22,959 nt of DNA from Candidatus Dadabacteria bacterium (GTDB taxonomy: Bacteria > Desulfobacterota_D > UBA1144 > Nemesobacterales > CSP1-2), in contig JAKEHC010000152.1 in the NCBI GenBank assembly GCA_022615255.1, positions 1-22,959 on the forward strand. The letters run 5' to 3'. A program made the position numbers and the translations under genes. Shown here one piece after another: positions 17,356 through 22,873 of the stretch (positions are counted from its first letter, which is position 1; every line of letters begins with the position of its first letter). A model generated the notes under the pieces. The model saw only the letters and a program-made list of their open reading frames with translations, did not search any database and was not told where the DNA came from.

Positions 17356-17531
17356 TGTCATTGAGAGGAGTGAAACGACGAAGCAATCTAACAACGAGAT
17401 TCCTCGCCGCTCCTTCGCTTCCCTCAGGACAGGGCTCGGAATGACAGGGTGTGTCAGATTGCTTCACAGAGTTTACACTGAACACATTCGCTTCGCTCGG
17501 TGTAGACTCCATGAATGTGTTCGCAATGACA
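17356..17531. repeat. Dispersed palindromic repeat, CATTGCGAG...CTCGCAATGACA family (two units)
   Basis: The first unit (17356-17446) runs from TGTCATTGAGAGGAGTGAAA through ACGAAGCAATCT, then GAGATTCCTCGCCGCTCC to CTCGGAATGACA, so its ends are inverted copies. The second (17452-17531) has TGTCAGATTGCTTC...GTTCGCAATGACA and is degenerate, with GAACACATTCGCTTCGCTCGG inside. Related copies are at 22635-22672 and 22681-22769, and a single arm at 19339-19377. The unit fills most of the 17210-17576 gap and carries no gene of its own; reading frames across it come from the repeat. Confidence 0.8.
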
Positions 17532-17576
17532 GTTATGCAAAGTTATCCAGTTAACTATGATAATGGAGGGATAGGA

Positions 17577-18242
17577 ATGAGAATAAAGGATATAAAATTT
17601 GATGAAAAAGGGTATGTGCCGGTTATTGTTCAGGATGTCGAAAACGGTCAAATTCTCATGTTCGCCTATGCAAATCAAGAAGCGATTAAAGAAACAATAA
17701 AAACTAAGAAAACACACTTCTGGAGCAGGTCAAGAAACAGATTATGGGCAAAAGGAGAAGAATCGGGAAATGCCCAAGAAGTGAGGGATGTTTTCTTAGA
17801 CTGTGATAAGGATGCAATACTGGTTTTAGTAAACCAGACTGGCGTTGCTTGTCATACCGGAAAAAGAAGCTGCTTTTTCGAAACTGTTGATGGAAATAAT
17901 CAAATTGCGCCATCATTTGGACCTATAAGAACCGATAAAACTTTGGAGGACGTATATCAAGTAATTGAAGATAGAAAACGAAACCCCCGAGAAAACTCAT
18001 ATGTGAGCGGTCTTTTTAAAGATGGCCTCGATAAAATTCTTAAAAAAGTCGGAGAGGAAGCTACTGAAACCATAATAGCAGGAAAGAACGTGAGTAAACA
18101 AGAGGTGATTTATGAAATGACAGACTTACTTTTTCACTCGTTAGTAATGCTTGCTCAGTTCGAAATAAAACTTGAAGATATATATGAGGAGCTCGGAAAA
18201 AGGTTTGGGAAATCAAAAGAATCGTATAGGCGTGGTTTGTGA
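17577..18242 (+). CDS. hisIE: Bifunctional phosphoribosyl-AMP cyclohydrolase / phosphoribosyl-ATP pyrophosphatase
   Basis: The enzyme performs steps 2 and 3 of histidine synthesis. The frame extends 42 codons further upstream, but that part is the dispersed repeat. I choose the ATG at 17577 because GGAGGG lies 6 nt before it and the protein then begins at the HisI fold (221 aa, normal for HisIE). The HisI part (about 1-112) has WSRSRNRLWAKGEESGN (49-65), the metal motif DCDKD (75-79), and ACHTGKRSCF (91-100); Cys76, Cys92 and Cys99 are the expected zinc ligands. The HisE part (about 120-221) has KKVGEEATE (156-164) and YEMTDLLFH (179-187), whose acidic residues bind Mg-pyrophosphate. No other his genes are in the window, so the pathway is dispersed. 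Confidence 0.96.
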   Translation: MRIKDIKFDEKGYVPVIVQDVENGQILMFAYANQEAIKETIKTKKTHFWSRSRNRLWAKGEESGNAQEVRDVFLDCDKDAILVLVNQTGVACHTGKRSCFFETVDGNNQIAPSFGPIRTDKTLEDVYQVIEDRKRNPRENSYVSGLFKDGLDKILKKVGEEATETIIAGKNVSKQEVIYEMTDLLFHSLVMLAQFEIKLEDIYEELGKRFGKSKESYRRGL

Positions 18243-18299
18243 CTCGTGATTTGTGGTTCGTGGTTAATGTTTCAGTACACGATTCACATGTTGCGATGG

Positions 18300-18563
18300 T
18301 TACCTATTCTTCTTCGGTCTATCCTTCTCTTCTATGTAGTCACCAATCATTGTTTTTGCCCTAACCTCGGGTGGCAAATTCGAAAGATCGGGCTTAGGCA
18401 TGTTAGTAGATAAGTCCGCAACCACAGCAAAGGCGGAAAAAAGTCGTTCCCATTTCTTCGATTTGCATTTAGGGCATTTCAGCTTCTTCTCTTCTTCCTT
18501 TTGGTAAATTATCTCAGAGAACTTGTGCTGGCACTTCAGACACTGATATTCATATAAAGGCAT
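18300..18563 (-). CDS. FmdB-type zinc-ribbon protein
   Basis: An 87-aa protein starting MPLYEYQCLKCQHKFSEI, the FmdB/CxxC_CxxC_SSSS family signature. The four zinc ligands are C8, C11, C30 and C33 (QCLKC and KCPKC), after which ERLFSAF ends the ribbon. The tail is Pro/Asp/Lys-rich and probably disordered. The family was proposed as a regulator from its link to formamidase genes, but its role is generally unknown. It lies 11 bp downstream of a second, enlarged FmdB-like gene on the same strand and is the normal-sized paralogue against which the insertion is seen. Confidence 0.88.
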   Translation of the reverse strand: MPLYEYQCLKCQHKFSEIIYQKEEEKKLKCPKCKSKKWERLFSAFAVVADLSTNMPKPDLSNLPPEVRAKTMIGDYIEEKDRPKKNR

Positions 18564-18574
18564 ATAATTTCTCC

Positions 18575-19087
18575 CTAATCGTTGAAATATTGATTTAAAT
18601 AATCGTACCCGACCCAGGAACTAGCCATTTCCTCATCCTTTTGTTTCTTATAATCGAAATGATATGCGAGCTCGTCTCCCGGACGTGGCGCGCGTTTATT
18701 TTTGTCATCAAGAATCGCTCTGAACGTTGAGTAAACCCTACGAACTTTATTACTTTTATTACACAAAGGACATTTAAGGTTTTTTTCTTCTTCTTTGTCA
18801 TATATTAACTCGCTGAATTTATAATTTCTTAATTCGATATATAAGATTTTATTATTCTTTAAGTTATAACGAAATTTCCTAATGCTATATTTATTATATT
18901 TTCCCTTTTCACCCAATGCGAATATTTTCTTATGCCTTTTGTCATCATAAACCTCGATATAACAAAACTTCGGATTCTTTTTCATTATCTTTGTTGCATT
19001 GGATTTATTAAGCTTCTCAACTACACTGGAGATATCAGAATTATATTCCTCAATGCAACTATCACATTCATATTCAAATAGTGGCAT
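18575..19087 (-). CDS. FmdB-like zinc-ribbon protein with a ~77-residue insertion between the zinc knuckles
   Basis: The protein (170 aa) starts MPLFEYECDSC, matching the neighbour's MPLYEYQCLKC, then departs for residues 12-88, and rejoins the family at YKFSELIYDKEEEKNLKCPLC (89-109), which parallels KFSEIIYQKEEEKKLKCPKC. The zinc ligands would be C8, C11, C106 and C109. The insert is rich in Lys, Asn, Ile and Tyr; by eye it has one helix (about 18-36) then four strands (KFCYIEVYDD, KIFALGE, SIRKFRYNL, KILYIELRN). It holds one Cys (42). The coding DNA of the insert is strongly AT-rich (9 G/C in 60 nt at 18841-18900), unlike the neighbours. GGGAGGG precedes the ATG by about 8 nt. I do not recognise the inserted domain; function unknown. 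Confidence 0.8.
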   Translation of the reverse strand: MPLFEYECDSCIEEYNSDISSVVEKLNKSNATKIMKKNPKFCYIEVYDDKRHKKIFALGEKGKYNKYSIRKFRYNLKNNKILYIELRNYKFSELIYDKEEEKNLKCPLCNKSNKVRRVYSTFRAILDDKNKRAPRPGDELAYHFDYKKQKDEEMASSWVGYDYLNQYFND

Positions 19088-19447
19088 GGCTTTTTCCCTC
19101 CCAATCTATTCATAAAATATTAACTAAGAATTCATTATTATTCTAGTTTCTACCTAATAGGACACATAGGAACTGTACTTCGCCATTATATTCTTTTTTC
19201 ACTCTCTAGCTATTCATTGTTCCTCATGCACTTGAAAAAGATTGCGAAGGGATAATACTATACCCACTTTGCACGGGAATTAATTACGTTTTTAACTGTA
19301 ATTCTGACCAATGGTAAGAATCCTACTCATAGGACAAAGAGTTTCTTCACTCCCCCCACGCTCCGTTAAGAATGACATCTAAGAATAGAATTCAAATTAC
19401 TGCCATTTGAAGTATAATTTCAACATCGCTTTAAAGGAGGAAAGACC
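19088..19447. other. Gene-free divergent spacer with one repeat arm
   Basis: The spacer separates the enlarged FmdB-like gene (minus) from the crotonase gene (plus). At 19339-19377 there is a decayed single arm of the CATTGCGAG family (GAGTTTCTTCACTCCCCCC...GAATGACA). TCCTA/TAGGA (19321-19334) is a small stem. The last 50 bp hold the crotonase promoter candidate. Nothing coding is seen. Confidence 0.6.
19391..19418 (+). promoter_or_regulatory. Candidate promoter of the crotonase gene
   Basis: TATAAT (19413-19418) is a perfect -10; TTCAAA (19391-19396), 16 bp upstream, is a weak -35. The -10 is embedded in the dyad TTGAAGTATAATTTCAA (19408-19424), which could be an operator. The ribosome site AAAGGAGG follows before the GTG start. 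Confidence 0.4.
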
Positions 19448-20245
19448 GTGTCAGAGGTTAAGGAACTCATTATTGAAGAAAGGGATTCTATATGCACGAT
19501 CACAATAAATAGACCTGAAAAGAGAAATTCACTAACTCCTGAAATCCTTCTTGAAATCGGTTCCGAGTTAAAAAGAATAACAAACGAAGAAAAGGCAAAG
19601 TGCCTAGTAATTCGAGGGGCAGGAGATAAAGCCTTCTGCTCTGGATATGATATAGCGGCAATCGGAAAAATAAAAGACGACATGATGAGAGACTATAGAG
19701 GCGACCACCCCCTTATCATAGCGTCAAAAGCTATAGAAAACTTCCCTTACCCTGTTATTGCCATGATAAATGGTCATGCCTTTGGTGCAGGACTCGAGAT
19801 CGCTTTAACCTGTGATATTAGAATATCCATTGATAACGCTCTCTTCGGAATGCCGCCCGCAAAGCTTGGAGTCATCTATCCATATTCAGGAATAAGAAGA
19901 TTCCTCAACCTAATAGGCGTCGGACATACAAAAGAACTCTTCTTAATTGGAAGAAATATAGACGCCGAGACGGCTCAGCGAATTGGCCTTTTAAACCATG
20001 TTATCAAAAAATCCGAATTGGAGGAATTCACCTATAAACTCGCCCATGAAATTTGTGAGAATGCCCCACTCTCAATGAGAACTATGAAAGAGATGATAAA
20101 TGCCTGGCAAAGAAACCAACCACTAAGTCCAGAAGATGAAGAAACAGTCAAAGAAATGATTCTAAGGGTGCAGGAGAGTGAGGATTATAAAGAGGGTCAA
20201 AGGTCTTTTTCGGAAAAGAGAAAACCAAGGTTTCAGGGAAAGTGA
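19448..20245 (+). CDS. Crotonase-fold protein, methylmalonyl-CoA decarboxylase-like
   Basis: The 265-aa protein starts at GTG with AAAGGAGG about 8 nt upstream. It has the crotonase fold: INRPEKRNSLT (20-30), oxyanion loop KAFCSGYDIAAIG (61-73), and GHAFGAGLEIALTCDIRIS (109-127) with Glu117 at the first crotonase glutamate position. The second hydratase glutamate (QPE in rat crotonase) is replaced: the loop reads GMPPAKLGVIYP (134-145). That loop, LIGRNIDAETAQRIGLLNHV and the C-terminal ESEDYKEGQRSF...KRKP recall E. coli ScpB (methylmalonyl-CoA decarboxylase), including Tyr144 at the GVPY position, though ScpB's active-site His is Tyr67 here. So decarboxylation or an unassigned acyl-CoA reaction is likelier than hydration. 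It is monocistronic; a pseudogene follows. Confidence 0.85.
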   Translation: MSEVKELIIEERDSICTITINRPEKRNSLTPEILLEIGSELKRITNEEKAKCLVIRGAGDKAFCSGYDIAAIGKIKDDMMRDYRGDHPLIIASKAIENFPYPVIAMINGHAFGAGLEIALTCDIRISIDNALFGMPPAKLGVIYPYSGIRRFLNLIGVGHTKELFLIGRNIDAETAQRIGLLNHVIKKSELEEFTYKLAHEICENAPLSMRTMKEMINAWQRNQPLSPEDEETVKEMILRVQESEDYKEGQRSFSEKRKPRFQGK

Positions 20246-20273
20246 TGCGCAGATACAGAATGCATGATGTAGG

Positions 20274-20654
20274 ATGAAAAACCGCAATCATACAAAGACC
20301 TCGAGGTATTTTTACTGGTAAAAGAGCTTGCAGTAAAAAATCACAGATTGACAATAGTGGAGTTACCAAAATTTTAGATGTATGAAGAGGGCAGTCAAAT
20401 AAGACGTCCTGCAAAGTCTATAGTATCTAATATAGTTGAAAGCTTTGGGCTAAGAAGATATAAGAACGAATTTATTCAGTTTTTAACTTATGCTATTGCA
20501 TCCTGTGATGAAACCAAAGTCCTTTTAGAAATGCTTCTTGGAACCGGGTCTCATTAAAAAATATAGTTTTGAAGAGCTTTTTCTTAGGTATGAAGAACTA
20601 GGTGCAAAGTTATTTAACTTCAGAGAAGGAGTAATAAAACACCATCGCTCATGA
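20274..20654 (+). pseudogene. Four-helix-bundle protein (S23 / 23S rRNA intervening-sequence type), broken
   Basis: Three frame segments together read as one protein of the S23/IVP family. From 20291 it reads SYKDLEVF...KELAVKNHRLTIVELPKF, then a TAG stop (20375-20377), then MYEEGSQIRRPAKSIVSNIV, ESFGLRRYKNEF and FLTYAIASCDETK. Near 20549-20553 the frame changes and the ending SFEELFLRYEELGAKLFNF follows, finishing at a TGA (20652-20654). A third lesion near 20280 separates the likely ATG (20274) from the frame. QIRR.A.SI..NI.E.FGR..YKNEF is the family core. A TCTC dinucleotide loss would explain the 3' shift. Family members form pentameric helical bundles; function is generally unknown. It is a decayed copy. 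Confidence 0.85.
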
Positions 20655-20697
20655 TGAGGGAGGATTCTTAATTTTTGTATCATGAATCATGTATCAT

Positions 20698-21192
20698 TCA
20701 GAACTTCTCCCAGTGAAACACCTCATCTGGTGATTTCCTTATCTTCTTTCTTTTAACTGTAAATTCCTCAGGGTATCCGAAAGGAAGTATAGTCAGGATG
20801 TGTAGGCTCTTTGGGATATTAAGCCTTTCTTTAACCTTCTCTCTATCAATTGCACCGATCCAGCAGGTCCCAACCCCTTCATTCCAGGCAGCAAGTGACA
20901 TATTTTGTACAGCCCTTGTCCCATCTATCTCATGCCATTTATTGGACGGCTCCGTAATCACTACAACAGCAAACGAGGCATCAATAATAAACCTCCCACT
21001 CACACAGAATTTACCTAACTCTCTCAGTGTTTCCTTATTTTTTATCACAATAAAATGCCAAGGCTGAAGGTTCATTGCGCTAGGAGCGAGTCTTCCAGCT
21101 TCGATAATCTTCTTTATCACTTCATCCGGGACAACCTTTTTAAGATAACTCCTTATATCCCTTCTTTTCCTTAGACATTCAAAGGTATCCAT
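20698..21192 (-). CDS. Nitroreductase family FMN-dependent oxidoreductase
   Basis: I place the start at the ATG ending at 21192 because GAGGAGG (21197-21203) lies 4 nt upstream; a further ATG six codons earlier reads through the ribosome site. The resulting 164-aa protein begins MDTFECLRKRRDIRSYLKK, with the phosphate-binding RRxxRxY of the family. It continues with RLAPSAMNLQPWHFIVI (34-50) for FMN binding, NMSLAAWNEGVGTCWIG (97-113) and ILPFGYPEE (135-143). This is a short, single-domain member of the type that reduces nitroaromatics, quinones or flavins using NAD(P)H. It forms a dimer in known relatives. The physiological substrate cannot be read. Upstream is a repeat-packed spacer, so it is probably monocistronic. 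Confidence 0.92.
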   Translation of the reverse strand: MDTFECLRKRRDIRSYLKKVVPDEVIKKIIEAGRLAPSAMNLQPWHFIVIKNKETLRELGKFCVSGRFIIDASFAVVVITEPSNKWHEIDGTRAVQNMSLAAWNEGVGTCWIGAIDREKVKERLNIPKSLHILTILPFGYPEEFTVKRKKIRKSPDEVFHWEKF

Positions 21193-21277
21193 TAAACCTC
21201 CTCTTTGCATGACCGCCTGCCAGACGGTCCAGTTTTTTTATAAAGTTTACCACGTTCCGTTTTATTACTTTGGGAAT

Positions 21278-21294
21278 GGTTCGACAGGCTCACC
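21278..21294. repeat. Half-element GGTTCGACAGGCTCACC
   Basis: This is one arm of the dispersed GGTTCGACAGGCTCACC ... CCTGAGC-TGTCGAAGGG repeat class. The other kind of arm (GAGCCCTGAGCGTGTCGAAG) is at 22874-22893. Confidence 0.5.
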
Positions 21295-21305
21295 ACAGGT
21301 CGCTG

Positions 21306-21333
21306 GTAGAGACATGCCATGGCATGTCTCTAC
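21306..21333. repeat. 28-bp perfect palindrome, GTAGAGAC family
   Basis: GTAGAGACATGCCA meets its exact reverse complement. The outer arm is shared with 5181-5208 and 21449-21479. Confidence 0.85.
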
Positions 21334-21352
21334 ATTGATGTGACGAAAATGA

Positions 21353-21401
21353 AAGGCTAAAGCCTTCCTCTACAATTCGTAACGGAAACCCTTAGGTTTC
21401 C
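21353..21401. repeat. Two decayed hairpins of the same style
   Basis: AAGGCTAAAGCCTT (21353-21366) is followed by CCTCTAC, the right outer arm. GGAAACC/GGTTTCC (21384-21401) surrounds CTTA. Both look like core palindromes that have lost one or both outer GTAGAG arms. Confidence 0.55.
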
Positions 21402-21448
21402 ATCACGAAGCGGATTGTCCTACGTCCTCTTGCATGGTGTAAACGTAC

Positions 21449-21479
21449 TGTAGAGACGACCCGCTGGGTCGTCTCTACA
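21449..21479. repeat. 31-bp palindrome, TGTAGAGACG family
   Basis: TGTAGAGACGACCC and GGGTCGTCTCTACA form a perfect 14-bp stem around GCT. Confidence 0.85.
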
Positions 21480-21556
21480 AAGGCGGTCTAAAACCAACGG
21501 ACAATCCCAGCATCGGGGGTGGGGGGATAGAAACCCCCGCCTATCCTTAACTTTAT

Positions 21557-21583
21557 TAGGGCAGACACAGGGGTCTGCCCCTA
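21557..21583. repeat. Hairpin of the GTAGGGGC class
   Basis: GGGCAGAC (21559-21566) pairs with GTCTGCCC (21573-21580). The right outer arm CCCCTACA is intact; the left TTAGGG is worn. Confidence 0.7.
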
Positions 21584-21616
21584 CACAAATACACCCCAAA
21601 TTATTAAATGGTCATT

Positions 21617-21641
21617 GTAGGGGCAACCCTTGCGGTTGCCC
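21617..21641. repeat. Hairpin of the GTAGGGGC class, one arm lost
   Basis: GTAGGGGCAACC pairs with GGTTGCCC around CTTGC; the right outer CCTACA is missing. A further CCCCTACAT arm abuts the stop of the FGE-fold gene at 21690-21698. Confidence 0.7.
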
Positions 21642-21699
21642 AAAAAGGGCAGGTGCAAGACCGTTCAGCTGAGCTTACGACGAAGTCCGCCCCTACATT

Positions 21700-22518
21700 T
21701 CAACGATTACGAGCGCAACGGAAGCCAACACCGTTGAACGAGCCCGAAGGCGCAAAGTTGGCATTGAGCGTGAAGACCCCGGCGCCCGTGCCGGCGTCGA
21801 AGCGGCCACCACGGAAGAGCACCGCCGGGAAGTTCGAACTATTAACCCCTTGGACACGGGCAGGGTTGGTTCCAAGCATAAAGTCGTCCCCATAGTCTGG
21901 ACCAGCAGTGCCAAGGGATGGCTTCCAGGGATGGGTACTTCCCTGAATCCAGTCCGCTACCCATTCCAATAGGTTCCCTACCATATCAAATGCCCCAAAG
22001 TTTGAGACACAGTTTGAGCGGGAGCCAGTGAGTGAAATACCCGGCTCTAGATCGTCGGTGTTGCAAGTCGTCGAGCCGTCGTCGGCTCCACCAGTATCCG
22101 GTGTACCTGCGGCTGCTCCCTGCCATTCTGCATTGGTGGGTAGCCTCTTACCTACATTCAAACAAGCCTGGTGTGCCTGAAACCATGTGATAGATGCTGA
22201 GGGTGTTTCCCCAGGCGCCGATGCCGCAAATATTGGATTTGACGCTGTGGCTGAGCAGTCGTTTCCATTGTCTGAGCAGGGATAGTCATCACCTGTTACA
22301 CCAAATTGAGTCCCCATTGGTGTTCCATCGCTCCTAGGAGACTCAGACCATACAGTTGCCTCATGCTGGTCTATACAAATATCTCCCACAGGAACCATAT
22401 TCACAGGACAACTTTCTCCACCTCCACCTTCAGGAGGAGCAAAGCTAGGCTGTACAGAAAGAAACAAAAACACCATAATCCCCAATACAAACATTGAAAA
22501 AACATAGAGTCTCATCAT
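21700..22518 (-). CDS. Exported FGE/SUMF1-fold protein with a C-terminal hypervariable-type region
   Basis: The 272-aa protein has an N-terminal signal peptide (hydrophobic 8-22, probable cut after SFA at 27) and no lipobox, so it is likely periplasmic or secreted. The FGE-sulfatase/C-type-lectin fold follows: MVPVGDICIDQHEATVW (41-57), ITWFQAHQACLNVGKRLPTNAEW (110-132), FGAFDMVGNLLEWVADW (174-190), and FRGG (235-238) to GFRCAR (265-270). Between the last two, RFDAGTGAGVFTLNANF then APSGSFNGV replaces the usual Trp/Arg pattern of the enzyme and matches the variable region of diversity-generating-retroelement targets. GGAGG lies 9 nt before the first ATG. It is more GC-rich than the neighbours, most so at the 3' end. 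Ligand-binding display rather than formylglycine catalysis is inferred. Confidence 0.85.
   Translation of the reverse strand: MMRLYVFSMFVLGIMVFLFLSVQPSFAPPEGGGGESCPVNMVPVGDICIDQHEATVWSESPRSDGTPMGTQFGVTGDDYPCSDNGNDCSATASNPIFAASAPGETPSASITWFQAHQACLNVGKRLPTNAEWQGAAAGTPDTGGADDGSTTCNTDDLEPGISLTGSRSNCVSNFGAFDMVGNLLEWVADWIQGSTHPWKPSLGTAGPDYGDDFMLGTNPARVQGVNSSNFPAVLFRGGRFDAGTGAGVFTLNANFAPSGSFNGVGFRCARNR
21703..21813 (-). other. Candidate DGR variable region (VR)
   Basis: Codons 237-272 contain no codon ending in A, and only 11 of 108 bases on the coding strand are A. The positions expected to vary (239-245, 253-255, 259, 261-263) are nearly all NNC or NNT: CGC, TTC, GAC, GCC, GGC, TTT, GGT. That is what adenine mutagenesis of AAC/AAT template codons would leave. 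Framework residues GVFTLN, APS and VGFRCAR are constant in such proteins. No template repeat or reverse transcriptase is visible in the window. Confidence 0.6.
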
Positions 22519-22580
22519 TGTGAGATACCTCCTTTATTTGGGTTTTTTGCCAGATTTATTAAATAAGGTTGCTGGGACGA

Positions 22581-22608
22581 GTAGGGAACGCATATATGCG
22601 TTCCCTAC
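22581..22608. repeat. 28-bp perfect palindrome, GTAGGGAACG class
   Basis: GTAGGGAACGCATA meets its exact reverse complement. The outer arm GTAGGGA differs from GTAGAGA at one or two bases. It is upstream of the FGE-fold gene. Confidence 0.85.
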
Positions 22609-22634
22609 TGCGTTTTCGTAATGACACTTTGGGT

Positions 22635-22769
22635 GAGATTGTTTCCCTTCGTTACACTCAGGGGCAATGACAGAAGCGGGTGTCATTGCGAGGACCCTGA
22701 GCAAAGCGAAGGGGACGAAGCAATCTCTCACCTGTTCTTGAGATTGCTTCGCTAACGCTCGCAAAGACA
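22635..22769. repeat. CATTGCGAG-family palindromic repeat (one arm plus a full unit)
   Basis: A single right arm GAGATTGTTTCCC...GGGCAATGACA (22635-22672) is followed by a full unit (22681-22769): TGTCATTGCGAGGACCCTGA through GACGAAGCAATCTC, a short loop, then GAGATTGCTTCGCT to CTCGCAAAGACA. It is the best-preserved copy in the window. Confidence 0.8.
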
Positions 22770-22873
22770 GGTTCAGAGGCAAAAGAACAATGCAACTCAG
22801 AAGGAATGTAGACACTGCATTCGAACCAGCGCTCTCTACACACCTCCACCTGATTTCCCTGGAGTGAGCCCGT

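Noticed and set aside
18608..19054. Intein in the FmdB-like protein
   Set aside because: The insert is only ~77 residues, lacks splicing blocks and ends RN before Tyr rather than HN before Cys/Ser/Thr.
20274..20654. DGR accessory gene avd
   Set aside because: The readable motifs (SIVSNIV, YKNEF, ASCDETK) are those of the ordinary S23/IVP family, and the orientation is opposite to the candidate target gene.
21306..21641. CRISPR array
   Set aside because: The repeated units are palindromes with variable self-complementary cores and irregular spacing; there are no constant repeats with unique spacers.
21193..21699. DGR template repeat in the spacer after the FGE-fold gene
   Set aside because: No stretch on either strand resembles the constant parts of the candidate variable region (GTCTTCACGCTC or GGCTTCCGTTGCGC).
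22534..22849. Overlapping open frames of 93 and 63 codons on the minus strand
   Set aside because: Both are translations of the CATTGCGAG repeat (LRALAKQSQ- and EAISR-like strings), a well-known source of false genes.
22810..22860. tRNA on the minus strand, suggested by GGTTCGAATGC
   Set aside because: The bases flanking the TTCGAAT do not form a T-stem and no cloverleaf can be drawn.
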